Assembly: GCA_030669135.1 (NCBI GenBank)
Contig: DAOVEE010000027.1
Location: 1 to 14,280, forward strand
Origin: Candidatus Bathyarchaeota archaeon
Lineage (GTDB): Archaea > Thermoproteota > Bathyarchaeia > TCS64
Length of the DNA stretch: 14,280 nt
Direction of reading: 5' to 3'
This document shows positions 6,025 through 11,991 of the stretch, piece by piece. Position 1 is the stretch's first letter. Each line of letters opens with the position of its first letter. The position numbers and the translations under genes were made by a program. Under the pieces are notes generated by a model, which saw only the letters and a list, made by a program, of their open reading frames with translations, ran no database searches and was not told where the DNA came from.

Positions 6025-6570
6025 ATGAGCTTCACTGAAAGGATAGACGTGCTTGACCTAATAATCAACGTTCTTAACGAGCATGAGAAGAAGCTGGACG
6101 ACATGGTTCAGAGGCTGGAGATAATCGTCGACATCCTCGAGGGGCACCCAGAGTTCTCGGAGGCCCTGATAGAGTACCAGGAACAGGCCGCGTTGATCCC
6201 TGGAGGCAACGGCACGGTGCTCATCGTCGACGACGACGAGTTCCTCGCAGAGACCTTCCGATTACTTCTCCAAGACGCTGGCTTCGATGTTGAGACCGCG
6301 TCCACCGGGAACCAGGCTCTGCTGAAGGCTAGCCAGACAGACTTCGACCTAGCCATCCTGGACCTCAAGCTGCCTGACACGACGGGAAACGAGTTGGCGA
6401 AGAGGCTCAAGTCGCGTAACAAGGATATGAACGTCGTCCTGTTGACGGGTCACACGGAGCTTCTGGAGAACATGGATCTCGAAGACCTGGGGCCAGACGA
6501 GGTGCTGTTCAAGCCGATAAGCCCTGAGGATCTTCTGAAGATAACCAAAAAATTGAGGAGCCGAGCCTAG
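6025..6570 (+). CDS. Response regulator: N-terminal helical segment plus REC domain
   Basis: A 181-residue protein. Residues about 5-55 are predicted to be a helical, coiled-coil-like segment (VLDLIINVLNEHEKKLDDMV). From about 63 follows a receiver domain with the acidic pair in VLIVDDDEF (69-71), the phosphoacceptor Asp113 in LAILDLKLPD, Thr141 (LLTGH) and Lys163 (LFKPI), so all switch residues are present and it should accept phosphate. There is no DNA-binding or enzymatic output domain after REC, so output is likely by protein contact, perhaps through the N-terminal helices that may dimerise. No histidine kinase lies in the window. The ATG follows a GGTG at 5 bases. The gene ends one base before the convergent thioredoxin stop. 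Confidence 0.88.
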   Translation: MSFTERIDVLDLIINVLNEHEKKLDDMVQRLEIIVDILEGHPEFSEALIEYQEQAALIPGGNGTVLIVDDDEFLAETFRLLLQDAGFDVETASTGNQALLKASQTDFDLAILDLKLPDTTGNELAKRLKSRNKDMNVVLLTGHTELLENMDLEDLGPDEVLFKPISPEDLLKITKKLRSRA

Positions 6571-6571
6571 G

Positions 6572-6889
6572 CTAATCGAATACAGCTAGCCTGGCTTCAA
6601 CCATCTGTCTGGGCAGGGCGCCCAGAGTCTTGTCTACGAGCGCCCCGTTCTTGAAGTAGAGAAGGGTGGGGATGCTCATGATGCCGTACCGCATAGAGAC
6701 CGCCCTGTTCTTGTCGACGTCGAGCTTGGCGAAAGCTATGTTGGTCTTCTCCTCAGACAGCTGCTCGATTATTGGGCTCAGCATCCTGCATGGCCCGCAC
6801 CAGGCGGCCCAGCAGTCGACGACCACGTTCTCGTTTTCCTTCACGAACTTGTCGAAGTCGGAGTCTGTTATTTCAACGGTTTTACTCAT
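6572..6889 (-). CDS. trxA: Thioredoxin
   Basis: A 105-residue classical thioredoxin, a cytosolic dithiol carrier that reduces protein disulfides. The active site is WCGPC at residues 30-34. The cis-proline loop is SIPTLLYF, followed by FKNG and a C-terminal helix, so the whole fold is present. The buried Asp typical of thioredoxins is in the VVVDCWA strand. The ATG at 6889 has a TATA-like element (6919-6927) about 34 bases upstream, with a short leader. The promoter is shared with the divergent TrmB-like regulator at 6963, which may sense thiol or redox state and control this gene (inference from position only). The gene is convergent with the response regulator, with one base between them. 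Confidence 0.95.
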   Translation of the reverse strand: MSKTVEITDSDFDKFVKENENVVVDCWAAWCGPCRMLSPIIEQLSEEKTNIAFAKLDVDKNRAVSMRYGIMSIPTLLYFKNGALVDKTLGALPRQMVEARLAVFD

Positions 6890-6918
6890 TACGTTTCAGA
6901 TACAGGTTCATGGCAGCT

Positions 6919-6937
6919 AAATATAAAGGTATTAAAG
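6919..6937. promoter_or_regulatory. Divergent promoter between thioredoxin and regulator
   Basis: AAATATAAAG (6920-6929) suits the minus-strand thioredoxin (about 34 bases from ATG 6889). ATTAAAG (6931-6937) lies about 29 bases before the plus-strand ATG at 6963, consistent with a leaderless regulator mRNA. The two elements almost overlap, so regulator binding here could affect both genes. Confidence 0.4.
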
Positions 6938-6962
6938 ATGTTCACCATCATTGAACATAGGT

Positions 6963-7364
6963 ATGAGTCTGAGAGAGATCCAGAGCATCCTCAACGCACC
7001 AGAGATAGGGCCAGAGGAACTCATAAAGTGCGCCCTCGGGATAAAGACAACCGAGATACAGGCTTACTGTACTCTGGTCAACGCCGGGCCCCTCACCATA
7101 CAGGACGCCACCGACCTGCTGAGCAAGAGCAGGTCCACGGCCCAGAGGCTCCTACAGAACCTCGTGGAGAAGGGGCTGGCAACCCGTGAAGAGGAGCTGA
7201 TAGGGCTCGGGGGCTACAAGTTCATCTACAGGGCTGTGCCCCCTAAGAGGCTCAGGGACTCCATCCGCGAAACTCTGGAGAAGTGGTACGAGAGAATGAT
7301 CATGGAGCTGGACGAGCTGCCCCAGAGGATCGTGGAGATGGGGTGTGACGGCGAAAAAAGGTAG
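6963..7364 (+). CDS. TrmB-like winged-helix transcriptional regulator
   Basis: A 133-residue protein with an N-terminal winged helix: LIKCALGIKTTEIQAYCTLV, then the recognition region TIQDATDLLSKSRSTAQRLLQNLVEKGLA (in two helices), and a wing with GLGGYKFIYRAVPP. The rest is a helical tail (RDSIRETLEKWYERMIMEL) suited to dimerisation. This matches small archaeal regulators related to TrmB/ArsR. Start: ATG 6963 is preferred over the in-frame TTG at 6951 because a TATA-like element lies about 29 bases upstream. Three Cys residues occur, one (in IKCALG) just before the HTH and one (in EMGCDGEKR) near the C-terminus, so a thiol switch is possible but unproven. It is divergent from thioredoxin. 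Confidence 0.8.
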   Translation: MSLREIQSILNAPEIGPEELIKCALGIKTTEIQAYCTLVNAGPLTIQDATDLLSKSRSTAQRLLQNLVEKGLATREEELIGLGGYKFIYRAVPPKRLRDSIRETLEKWYERMIMELDELPQRIVEMGCDGEKR

Positions 7365-7372
7365 ACCGGGGG

Positions 7373-8752
7373 CTAGCACCTGGTCAGGTATTGCTCGTAC
7401 TCCCATGGCGTGATCTGTGGTCTGCTGGCGGCCCACTCGACGCCGGTGTACGCCAGGTAGCTCTCGTATTCTCTCTGTTTCAGCTCGACCAAGTTCCTGT
7501 GGAGGTAGTCACCCAGCGCATCCTTCATAGTGTTGTCCTCCTTGAACCACTCCACCGCCTCTCCGAGGTGCTCGGGCAGCACCTCTACACCCAGTTGCTT
7601 GACGTCCTTCTTGGTGAAGCGATATATGTTGTCGGAGAACGGCTCCGGCGGCTCCATCTTCTTGTTGATGCCCTCCATGCCCGACTTGAGCAGAACCGTC
7701 GCCGTGAGGTAGGGGTTGCTGGACGGGTCAGGGTGCCTGTACTCGATCCGGGTCACCGTGTTCTTCTCACCCGGCGCCAAGGGCACCCTGACGAGTGCGG
7801 AGCGGTTTGCGTAGCCCCAGCTCACGTAGACCGGGGCCTCATGGTGGGGCACAAGCCTCTTGTAGCTGTTGACCAGGGGCGCCACAACCGCTGACATGGC
7901 TTGGGCGTGCTTCAGTGTGCCGCCGATGTAGTGGCGCGCCGTCTCGGATAGCCCGTGCTCGGCGTCCTCGTCCATGAATATGTTGCGCCCTGTCTCCAGC
8001 TCCGTGAGGCTCTGGTGCACGTGGCAGCCGCTGCCGTTGATGCCCCAGAAAGGCTTGGGCATGAACGTGGCGGTGGTCTCGTGCTTCTCGGCGATGGTCT
8101 TGACGGCGAGCTTGTAGAGGATCACTCTGTCGGCGGTGCTCAAGGCGTCGCTGTACCTGAAGTTGATCTCTTGTTGCCCCTGGGCTGCCTCGTGGTGAAC
8201 TCGGTCAAGCTGGAACCCCGCGGCCTCCAGGCACATTAGGGTCTCCAGCTTCACGTCCTCGGTGGGGTCGAGGGGCGGGAGGTCGAAGTAGCCTCCCTTC
8301 CCGAAAGGTGCGATGGAGCCGTTCTCGTTGGTCACGTAGAAGTACTCTAGCTCGGGGCCCGTGTTGAAGCCCAGCCCCTCCTCCTCGAGCTCGTCCACCG
8401 CCCTCTTCAGTAAGCCCCTGGGGTCCCCGAGGAACGGCGTCCCGTCTGGGTTGCTGACGTAGCAGAACATCAGGGCTATGCCGGGTGTCTCCCACATGGG
8501 GACCAGGAACGTGGACGGGTCGGGGTGGAGGTTGAGGTCGCTCTTGTTAACCTCCGCGAAGCCGAGTATGCTTGAGCCGTCGAAGGCTACACCGTGGGTC
8601 AGCGCGTCCCGCATGTTGTACTCGGGTATCAGCATGGCCTTGGGGCTGCCCATGGGGTCGATGACTATGAGACGGATGTATTTAGTGTCGTGACGCTTGA
8701 TGAGCTCCATTATGGGCTCCACGGCGTCTCCGGTGGTTAAACTTGAATGCAT
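7373..8752 (-). CDS. glnA: Glutamine synthetase type I
   Basis: Makes glutamine from glutamate, ammonia and ATP; a cytosolic homododecamer in this family. The 459-residue protein has a beta-grasp N-terminal domain with DGSS (58-61) and a catalytic barrel with the metal and substrate ligands GPELEYF (132-138), HHEAAQGQQE (186-195), NGSGCHVHQS (239-248), NSYKRLVPHHEAP (295-307) and RIEYRHPD (335-342). The usual adenylylation site NLYDLPP is replaced by NIYRFT (375-380), so control by adenylylation is unlikely. Oddities are GCHVHQS where GMHVHQS or GMHCHQS is common, and PHHEAP where PGYEAP is common. The open frame extends to 9025, but the extra 91 codons come from an unrelated permease scrap and promoter DNA. 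ATG 8752 lies 26 bases from a TATA box and fits the family start. Confidence 0.95.
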   Translation of the reverse strand: MHSSLTTGDAVEPIMELIKRHDTKYIRLIVIDPMGSPKAMLIPEYNMRDALTHGVAFDGSSILGFAEVNKSDLNLHPDPSTFLVPMWETPGIALMFCYVSNPDGTPFLGDPRGLLKRAVDELEEEGLGFNTGPELEYFYVTNENGSIAPFGKGGYFDLPPLDPTEDVKLETLMCLEAAGFQLDRVHHEAAQGQQEINFRYSDALSTADRVILYKLAVKTIAEKHETTATFMPKPFWGINGSGCHVHQSLTELETGRNIFMDEDAEHGLSETARHYIGGTLKHAQAMSAVVAPLVNSYKRLVPHHEAPVYVSWGYANRSALVRVPLAPGEKNTVTRIEYRHPDPSSNPYLTATVLLKSGMEGINKKMEPPEPFSDNIYRFTKKDVKQLGVEVLPEHLGEAVEWFKEDNTMKDALGDYLHRNLVELKQREYESYLAYTGVEWAASRPQITPWEYEQYLTRC

Positions 8753-8771
8753 ATACGCATGGGAATAATGC

Positions 8772-8784
8772 ACATATATATACT
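8772..8784 (-). promoter_or_regulatory. TATA box of glutamine synthetase
   Basis: On the minus strand AGTATATATATGT centres 26 bases before ATG 8752, so the transcript should start at the initiation codon (leaderless). This settles the start against the longer frame that begins at 9025. Confidence 0.6.
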
Positions 8785-8798
8785 TTATGGGAAATATA

Positions 8799-8813
8799 CT
8801 GTACATATGTTCA
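8799..8813. promoter_or_regulatory. Putative Lrp-type operator upstream of glnA
   Basis: CTGTACATATGTTCA contains the palindrome ACATATGT (8803-8810), just upstream of the glnA TATA box. The nine-base string TACATATGT recurs in the Lrp promoter at 9079-9087. The position suggests control of glnA by the neighbouring Lrp-family protein, probably by activation as it lies upstream of TATA (inference). Confidence 0.4.
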
Positions 8814-8890
8814 AATAAATCAGCTTTCTCTATACATATATTTAGCGGGGTTGACGCGTTTAAATAAAATTTACTTATTCGACACACACG

Positions 8891-9025
8891 CCAAGAGGGC
8901 CCGGCCATGATCAACAAGCCTCCCCCCGCGGTCAAAGCGTCAGGCACCATTCCCAACAGCAGCGCCTCCCCTATGAACGCCGCCACGGGCTCCATGTAAA
9001 ACCTCACGGCGGCTTGTACAAACAT
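8891..9025 (-). pseudogene. C-terminal scrap of an EamA/DMT-type permease
   Basis: A GC-rich island of 45 codons between glnA and the Lrp gene encodes YMEPVAAFIGEALLLGMVPD, then ALTAGGGLLIMAG. This is the signature of the last hairpin of EamA (drug/metabolite transporter) permeases: an EPV start, a G-ALLLG-E-like turn, then GG-LI-AG. The frame opens with ATG 9025 directly after a TAG, and the preceding ten-helix body (about 250 residues) is absent. The fragment has no stop and reads into the glnA promoter, so it is not a functional gene. It is a remnant of a lost or relocated transporter gene. Confidence 0.6.
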
Positions 9026-9040
9026 CTAGTTTACGGCAAG

Positions 9041-9089
9041 TTTAATATACATCTGTATAGAGGGATATTAATTTAATATACATATGTAA
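9041..9089 (+). promoter_or_regulatory. Lrp gene promoter with two repeated dyads
   Basis: Two near-identical copies of TTTAATATACATNTGTA start at 9041 and 9072, 31 bases apart, about three turns of DNA. Each holds a dyad: TATACATCTGTATA (9046-9059) and TACATATGTA (9079-9088). The first TTTAATATA serves as TATA box (predicted start near 9071), and GGTG at 9090-9093 is the Shine-Dalgarno. Lrp-family proteins commonly bind such spaced dyads and repress their own gene, so autoregulation is likely. Confidence 0.55.
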
Positions 9090-9098
9090 GGTGTCGGT

Positions 9099-9554
9099 AT
9101 GTTCGCGCTTGACGAGATAGACAAGAAGATCCTCGGGGAGCTGCTGCTGAACTCCAAGAGGAGCTACCGTGAGCTGGCTAAGGCCGTAGGCATATCCGCG
9201 GCCACGGTTATCAGCCACATCCAGCGGCTGGAGTCCGCCGGAGTCATAAAGGAGTACACTGTGATGCTGGACTTCGAGCGGCTGGGGTTCGAGCTCACGG
9301 TGGTCACCGAGATGACGGTGAACAGGGGCAAACTCCTGGAGACCCAGGAGGAGATCGCCAAGCTCCCCTACGTCTGCGCCGTCTACGACGTGACGGGGGA
9401 GATCGACTCCGTCGTGATAGCCAAGTTCAGGAACAGGAGGGATCTGAGCGCGTTCCCCAAGGACCTGCTCAGCATGCCTTTCGTGGAGAGAACCAACACC
9501 CACGTGGTCCTGAACACGGTGAAAGAGGACTTCAGGATGCTGAACAACCTCTAA
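9099..9554 (+). CDS. Lrp/AsnC family transcriptional regulator
   Basis: A 151-residue protein with the two-domain Lrp/AsnC plan. Residues 4-55 are the AsnC winged helix (LDEIDKKILGELLLNSKRSY, then ELAKAVGISAATVISHIQRL), and about 65-150 are the RAM ligand-binding domain (VVTEMTV, then VCAVYDVTGEIDSVVIAKF and a final beta strand with HVVLNTVKED). The VTGEID turn is where effector amino acids bind in relatives. ATG 9099 follows GGTG at 5 bases. It is divergent from a permease scrap and glutamine synthetase and convergent with a D-aminoacylase-type gene, consistent with a role in nitrogen or amino-acid control. Spaced dyads in its own promoter suggest autoregulation. Confidence 0.93.
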   Translation: MFALDEIDKKILGELLLNSKRSYRELAKAVGISAATVISHIQRLESAGVIKEYTVMLDFERLGFELTVVTEMTVNRGKLLETQEEIAKLPYVCAVYDVTGEIDSVVIAKFRNRRDLSAFPKDLLSMPFVERTNTHVVLNTVKEDFRMLNNL

Positions 9555-9594
9555 CTCTTGTTTCTGTTCAAAATAAATTGGAGTATGAAGCCAC

Positions 9595-11166
9595 CTAGGC
9601 TTTTCTCAGCGGCTTCCCGGGCAGTGCGCCAGTATATATTCCGTTCTCGATCACGGGTACGCCGTTGACCAGAACATGGAGGATGCCTGAGGCGTATCTC
9701 TGTGGGTCCGTGAACGTGGCCTCGTCCTTCACCGTGGCCGGGTCGAAGACCGTTACGTCGGCCTTGTACCCCTCCCGTAGGACGCCCCTGTCCTTTAACC
9801 CCATCTTCTGGGCGGGTGCGCTCGTCATCTTCCTCAGGGCCTCCTGGAGGCTTATGACGCCTTCTCGGACGTAGTGGCCTAGGACCCTGGGGAAGGTGCC
9901 GTAGTTCCTTGGGTGGGGCTTCATGTCGGCCCAGATGCCCTCCGGGGAGATGGCTGAGCCGTCGCTTCCAACCATGCCATGGGGGCTCTGCATGACGCGT
10001 CGGACGTCCTCCTCTGAGAGCCCGAACATGACGCTCGGTACCTGTGTGTCCTCCATTATGAGGAGGTCGAACATGGCGTCCATGGGGGGCTTGCCCATCA
10101 TCTCACCGATCTCCTTCAGGTTCTTGCCCGTGTACTGGGGGTTGTTCTTCGCCTTGGTGATCAGTATGTTCTCGGGCGGGTAGCCGAGCCGCCTCTCATT
10201 CTTCATGCGTTCACGGGTGTCTGGGTCCTTGAGGTGCTCCAGAATCTTCTCGGCGCCTCCCTCGTGGGCCCAGTGGGGCAGCAGGGCTGTGAGCCCGGTG
10301 CTGCTCGCGATGTACGGGTACTGGTCGAATGTGACGTCCACCCCCTTCTCCCTGTACTCGGCGACCAAGGCGAGGCTCTCCCGGGTTCTCCCCCAGTTCC
10401 TCTGACCGCTGGCCTTGAAGTGGGCGATCTCGACGGGGGTCCCCGCGTCGCGCCCGATCTCGCAGGCCTCCTTGACGGCGTCGAGGAGGGTGTCCCCCTC
10501 CCCCCTTATGTGGCTGCAGTAGACGCCCCGGTGCTTCGCCACCACCTTGGCGAGCTCGGTGATCTCCTCTGTGTCGCCGTAGACGCTCGGCGGGTAGATG
10601 AGGCCCGTGCTCATCCCCCAGGCCCCGTCCTTCATCGCCTCGTCTACGAGCCTCTTCATCTCCTCCAGCTCCTCTGCCGTGGGCTTCCTGTTCTCGTGGC
10701 CCATCACGTTCTGGCGGACGGTGCCGTGGCCGACGAGGGGCGCTATGTTCACGGCGGCTCCCTGCCGGTCTATCCTGTCCATGTAGTCGGCCATGGTCTC
10801 CCAGTCGAGCTTGAAGTCGTCCGGGACGGAGCTCCGATTATACTTTTCTCTGTACTCCTTGACGGAGGCGTTCATGGGGGCCGCGCTGCCCCCGCAGTTG
10901 CCCACCACCTCGGTGGTCACGCCCTGATGGGTCTTGCTCAGCCCCCGGGGGTCGATGAGTATCGGGGTGTCCGAGTGGCTGTGGATGTCTATGAAGCCCG
11001 GGGCGACTATCAGCCCCCCTGCGTCTATGATCTTCCCCGCCTCGACCCCTTGCAGGTCGCCGACGGTCTTCACGGTGTCGCCGACTACGCCGACGTCGGC
11101 CCACCGCCACGGGTTGCCTGTGCCGTCCATGACACGGCCGTTCCTGATAACGATGTCATACTTCAA
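9595..11166 (-). CDS. N-acyl-D-amino-acid deacylase (D-aminoacylase-type amidohydrolase)
   Basis: A 523-residue member of the amidohydrolase superfamily, D-aminoacylase subgroup, a cytosolic zinc hydrolase that removes N-acyl groups from D-amino acids. An N-terminal beta sandwich leads into PGFIDIHSHSD with zinc ligands His62 and His64. Then come GNCGGSAAP with Cys91 (the metal-bridging Cys of this subgroup), YCSHIRGEGD with His219, EIAHFKASG with His249, and VGSDGSAISPEG with catalytic Asp402. The C-terminus has the usual GVLREGYKADVTVFDP and VLVNGVPVIENG. All expected catalytic residues are present. The start is TTG at 11166, supported by a TATA-like CTTTATC near 11200; no ATG lies nearby in frame. 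Exact substrate is uncertain because related members cleave dipeptides or other N-acyl compounds. Confidence 0.9.
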   Translation of the reverse strand: MKYDIVIRNGRVMDGTGNPWRWADVGVVGDTVKTVGDLQGVEAGKIIDAGGLIVAPGFIDIHSHSDTPILIDPRGLSKTHQGVTTEVVGNCGGSAAPMNASVKEYREKYNRSSVPDDFKLDWETMADYMDRIDRQGAAVNIAPLVGHGTVRQNVMGHENRKPTAEELEEMKRLVDEAMKDGAWGMSTGLIYPPSVYGDTEEITELAKVVAKHRGVYCSHIRGEGDTLLDAVKEACEIGRDAGTPVEIAHFKASGQRNWGRTRESLALVAEYREKGVDVTFDQYPYIASSTGLTALLPHWAHEGGAEKILEHLKDPDTRERMKNERRLGYPPENILITKAKNNPQYTGKNLKEIGEMMGKPPMDAMFDLLIMEDTQVPSVMFGLSEEDVRRVMQSPHGMVGSDGSAISPEGIWADMKPHPRNYGTFPRVLGHYVREGVISLQEALRKMTSAPAQKMGLKDRGVLREGYKADVTVFDPATVKDEATFTDPQRYASGILHVLVNGVPVIENGIYTGALPGKPLRKA

Positions 11167-11169
11167 TTG

Positions 11170-11185
11170 GTATCATTGATGATAC
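11170..11185. promoter_or_regulatory. Operator-like dyad at the deacylase start
   Basis: GTATCATTGATGATAC is an inverted repeat with 7-base arms around a 2-base centre, 3 bases upstream of the deacylase TTG and overlapping its predicted transcription start (TATA-like CTTTATC near 11200). Its position suits a repressor. The sequence differs from the Lrp-like dyads. Confidence 0.45.
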
Positions 11186-11233
11186 GCGGCTACGACGATA
11201 AAGAGTTTAGCAGGCGTCAAGCCTTTGGGATAA

Positions 11234-11244
11234 CCAAATATTAC
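11234..11244 (+). promoter_or_regulatory. TATA-like element for the 11268 gene
   Basis: CCAAATATTAC centres about 29 bases before TTG 11268, giving a leaderless transcript and supporting that start. Confidence 0.4.
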
Positions 11245-11267
11245 GCGGTTCCCCCTTTCATACCGAG

Positions 11268-11624
11268 TTGCGCCGCAAGTACAGCTACGTGAGATACACG
11301 TGGTGGAGGGAGGTGGACATCGACGAGTTGAGCCGAGAACTCTCGACGGAGTTCGAGGTCAAGCACCTCCCCAATCCAAGTAACCCACGCTACGAGTTCT
11401 CACTGTTCATGGATGCGAGGAGAGAGGCCCTCGTGAAGGCGGACACCCTGAAGGCGTACATCTCTAGGTTCAGGACGGTGCTCTTCCAGAGGGAAAGGAC
11501 TCCCTTCACCCCCCGCGACATGGAGCTGCGGAGGAGGCTTCTGGAGGTCTATCTCAGGAATAGGCCTTTGCCTTTCCTGTGGGCGTTCAGCGAAGAGGAG
11601 CCGTTCGAGGTAGCCGAGCAGTAG
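11268..11624 (+). CDS. Hypothetical protein, 118 residues
   Basis: A charged, Arg- and Glu-rich soluble protein of unrecognised family. It begins with an aromatic/basic stretch (MRRKYSYVRYTWWREVDIDE), has a predicted strand-rich middle (YEFSLFMDARREALVKADTL) that could wrap into a small alpha/beta fold, and ends in a helix with MELRRRLLEVYLRNRP and an acidic tail. The start is TTG, supported by a TATA-like element about 29 bases upstream. Codon usage (many AGG, CTC, GAG) matches the neighbouring housekeeping genes, so it is likely a native gene. It converges on the small winged-helix gene with two bases between the stops. Confidence 0.7.
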   Translation: MRRKYSYVRYTWWREVDIDELSRELSTEFEVKHLPNPSNPRYEFSLFMDARREALVKADTLKAYISRFRTVLFQRERTPFTPRDMELRRRLLEVYLRNRPLPFLWAFSEEEPFEVAEQ

Positions 11625-11626
11625 TT

Positions 11627-11908
11627 CTAGACTCGTCTGATATACTTGTGCCTCTTGTCTCGGAAGGGGGATACCCGCCTCTTGTACACCTCCACAAGCC
11701 CCTTGTTGGTGAGGCTGGGGATGGCGCCGCTGTCCATCCGGGGCACATCCTTGCACATGACGTCCCCCTGACAGACCATTTCGTAGACCCTCCTCTCGGC
11801 AGGAGAGAGATCAAGTTCATCGGACAAGGTGCATCGATCCATTATCGTCTGCCACGGTAAAAACAGTTCGATGACCCTGAAAGCTGTGTTGTTTTGGCTG
11901 TTGTGCAT
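11627..11908 (-). CDS. Small winged-helix DNA-binding protein
   Basis: A 93-residue protein. From about residue 32 it reads LDLSPAERRVYEMVCQGDVM, followed by a short helix and SLTNKGLVEVYKRRVSPFRD, the pattern of a winged helix (helix, recognition helix with LTNKGLVE, then a basic wing). It lacks a ligand domain. The first 30 residues are less conserved in character, and Met23 is an alternative start, but a TATA-like TTTAAATA (about 11929-11936) lies 25 bases upstream of ATG 11908, which favours the longer form and a leaderless mRNA. It is divergent from the FTR1 iron permease, so it may regulate that gene or itself, although the palindrome there looks like a DtxR-family site rather than one for this protein. 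Confidence 0.7.
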   Translation of the reverse strand: MHNSQNNTAFRVIELFLPWQTIMDRCTLSDELDLSPAERRVYEMVCQGDVMCKDVPRMDSGAIPSLTNKGLVEVYKRRVSPFRDKRHKYIRRV

Positions 11909-11928
11909 AGCCCGAGTCCTGCAATTGT

Positions 11929-11936
11929 TTAAATAG
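11929..11936 (-). promoter_or_regulatory. TATA box of the small winged-helix gene
   Basis: TTTAAATA read on either strand; centred about 25 bases upstream of the ATG at 11908 on the minus strand, so the transcript is predicted to be leaderless. Confidence 0.45.
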
Positions 11937-11961
11937 AGTCGTCTCTGTAAAACGGTGAAAG

Positions 11962-11977
11962 TTTAGGCATGCCTAAA
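11962..11977. promoter_or_regulatory. DtxR/MntR-like operator before the iron permease
   Basis: TTTAGGCATGCCTAAA is a perfect 16-base palindrome. It carries the TTAGG...CCTAA half-sites typical of metal-dependent DtxR/IdeR/MDR-type repressors. It lies between a TATA-like TGTAAAAC (11946-11953) and the start codon, over the predicted transcription start near 11976, so a metal-loaded repressor would block initiation. GGTGG at 11983-11987 is the Shine-Dalgarno. Confidence 0.65.
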
Positions 11978-11991
11978 AATATGGTGGTAGG

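Noticed and set aside
10234..11292. Plus-strand open frame of 352 codons
   Set aside because: Antisense to the D-aminoacylase gene, whose catalytic residues are all intact; the translation is rich in Val, Gly, Asp and His with no family character.
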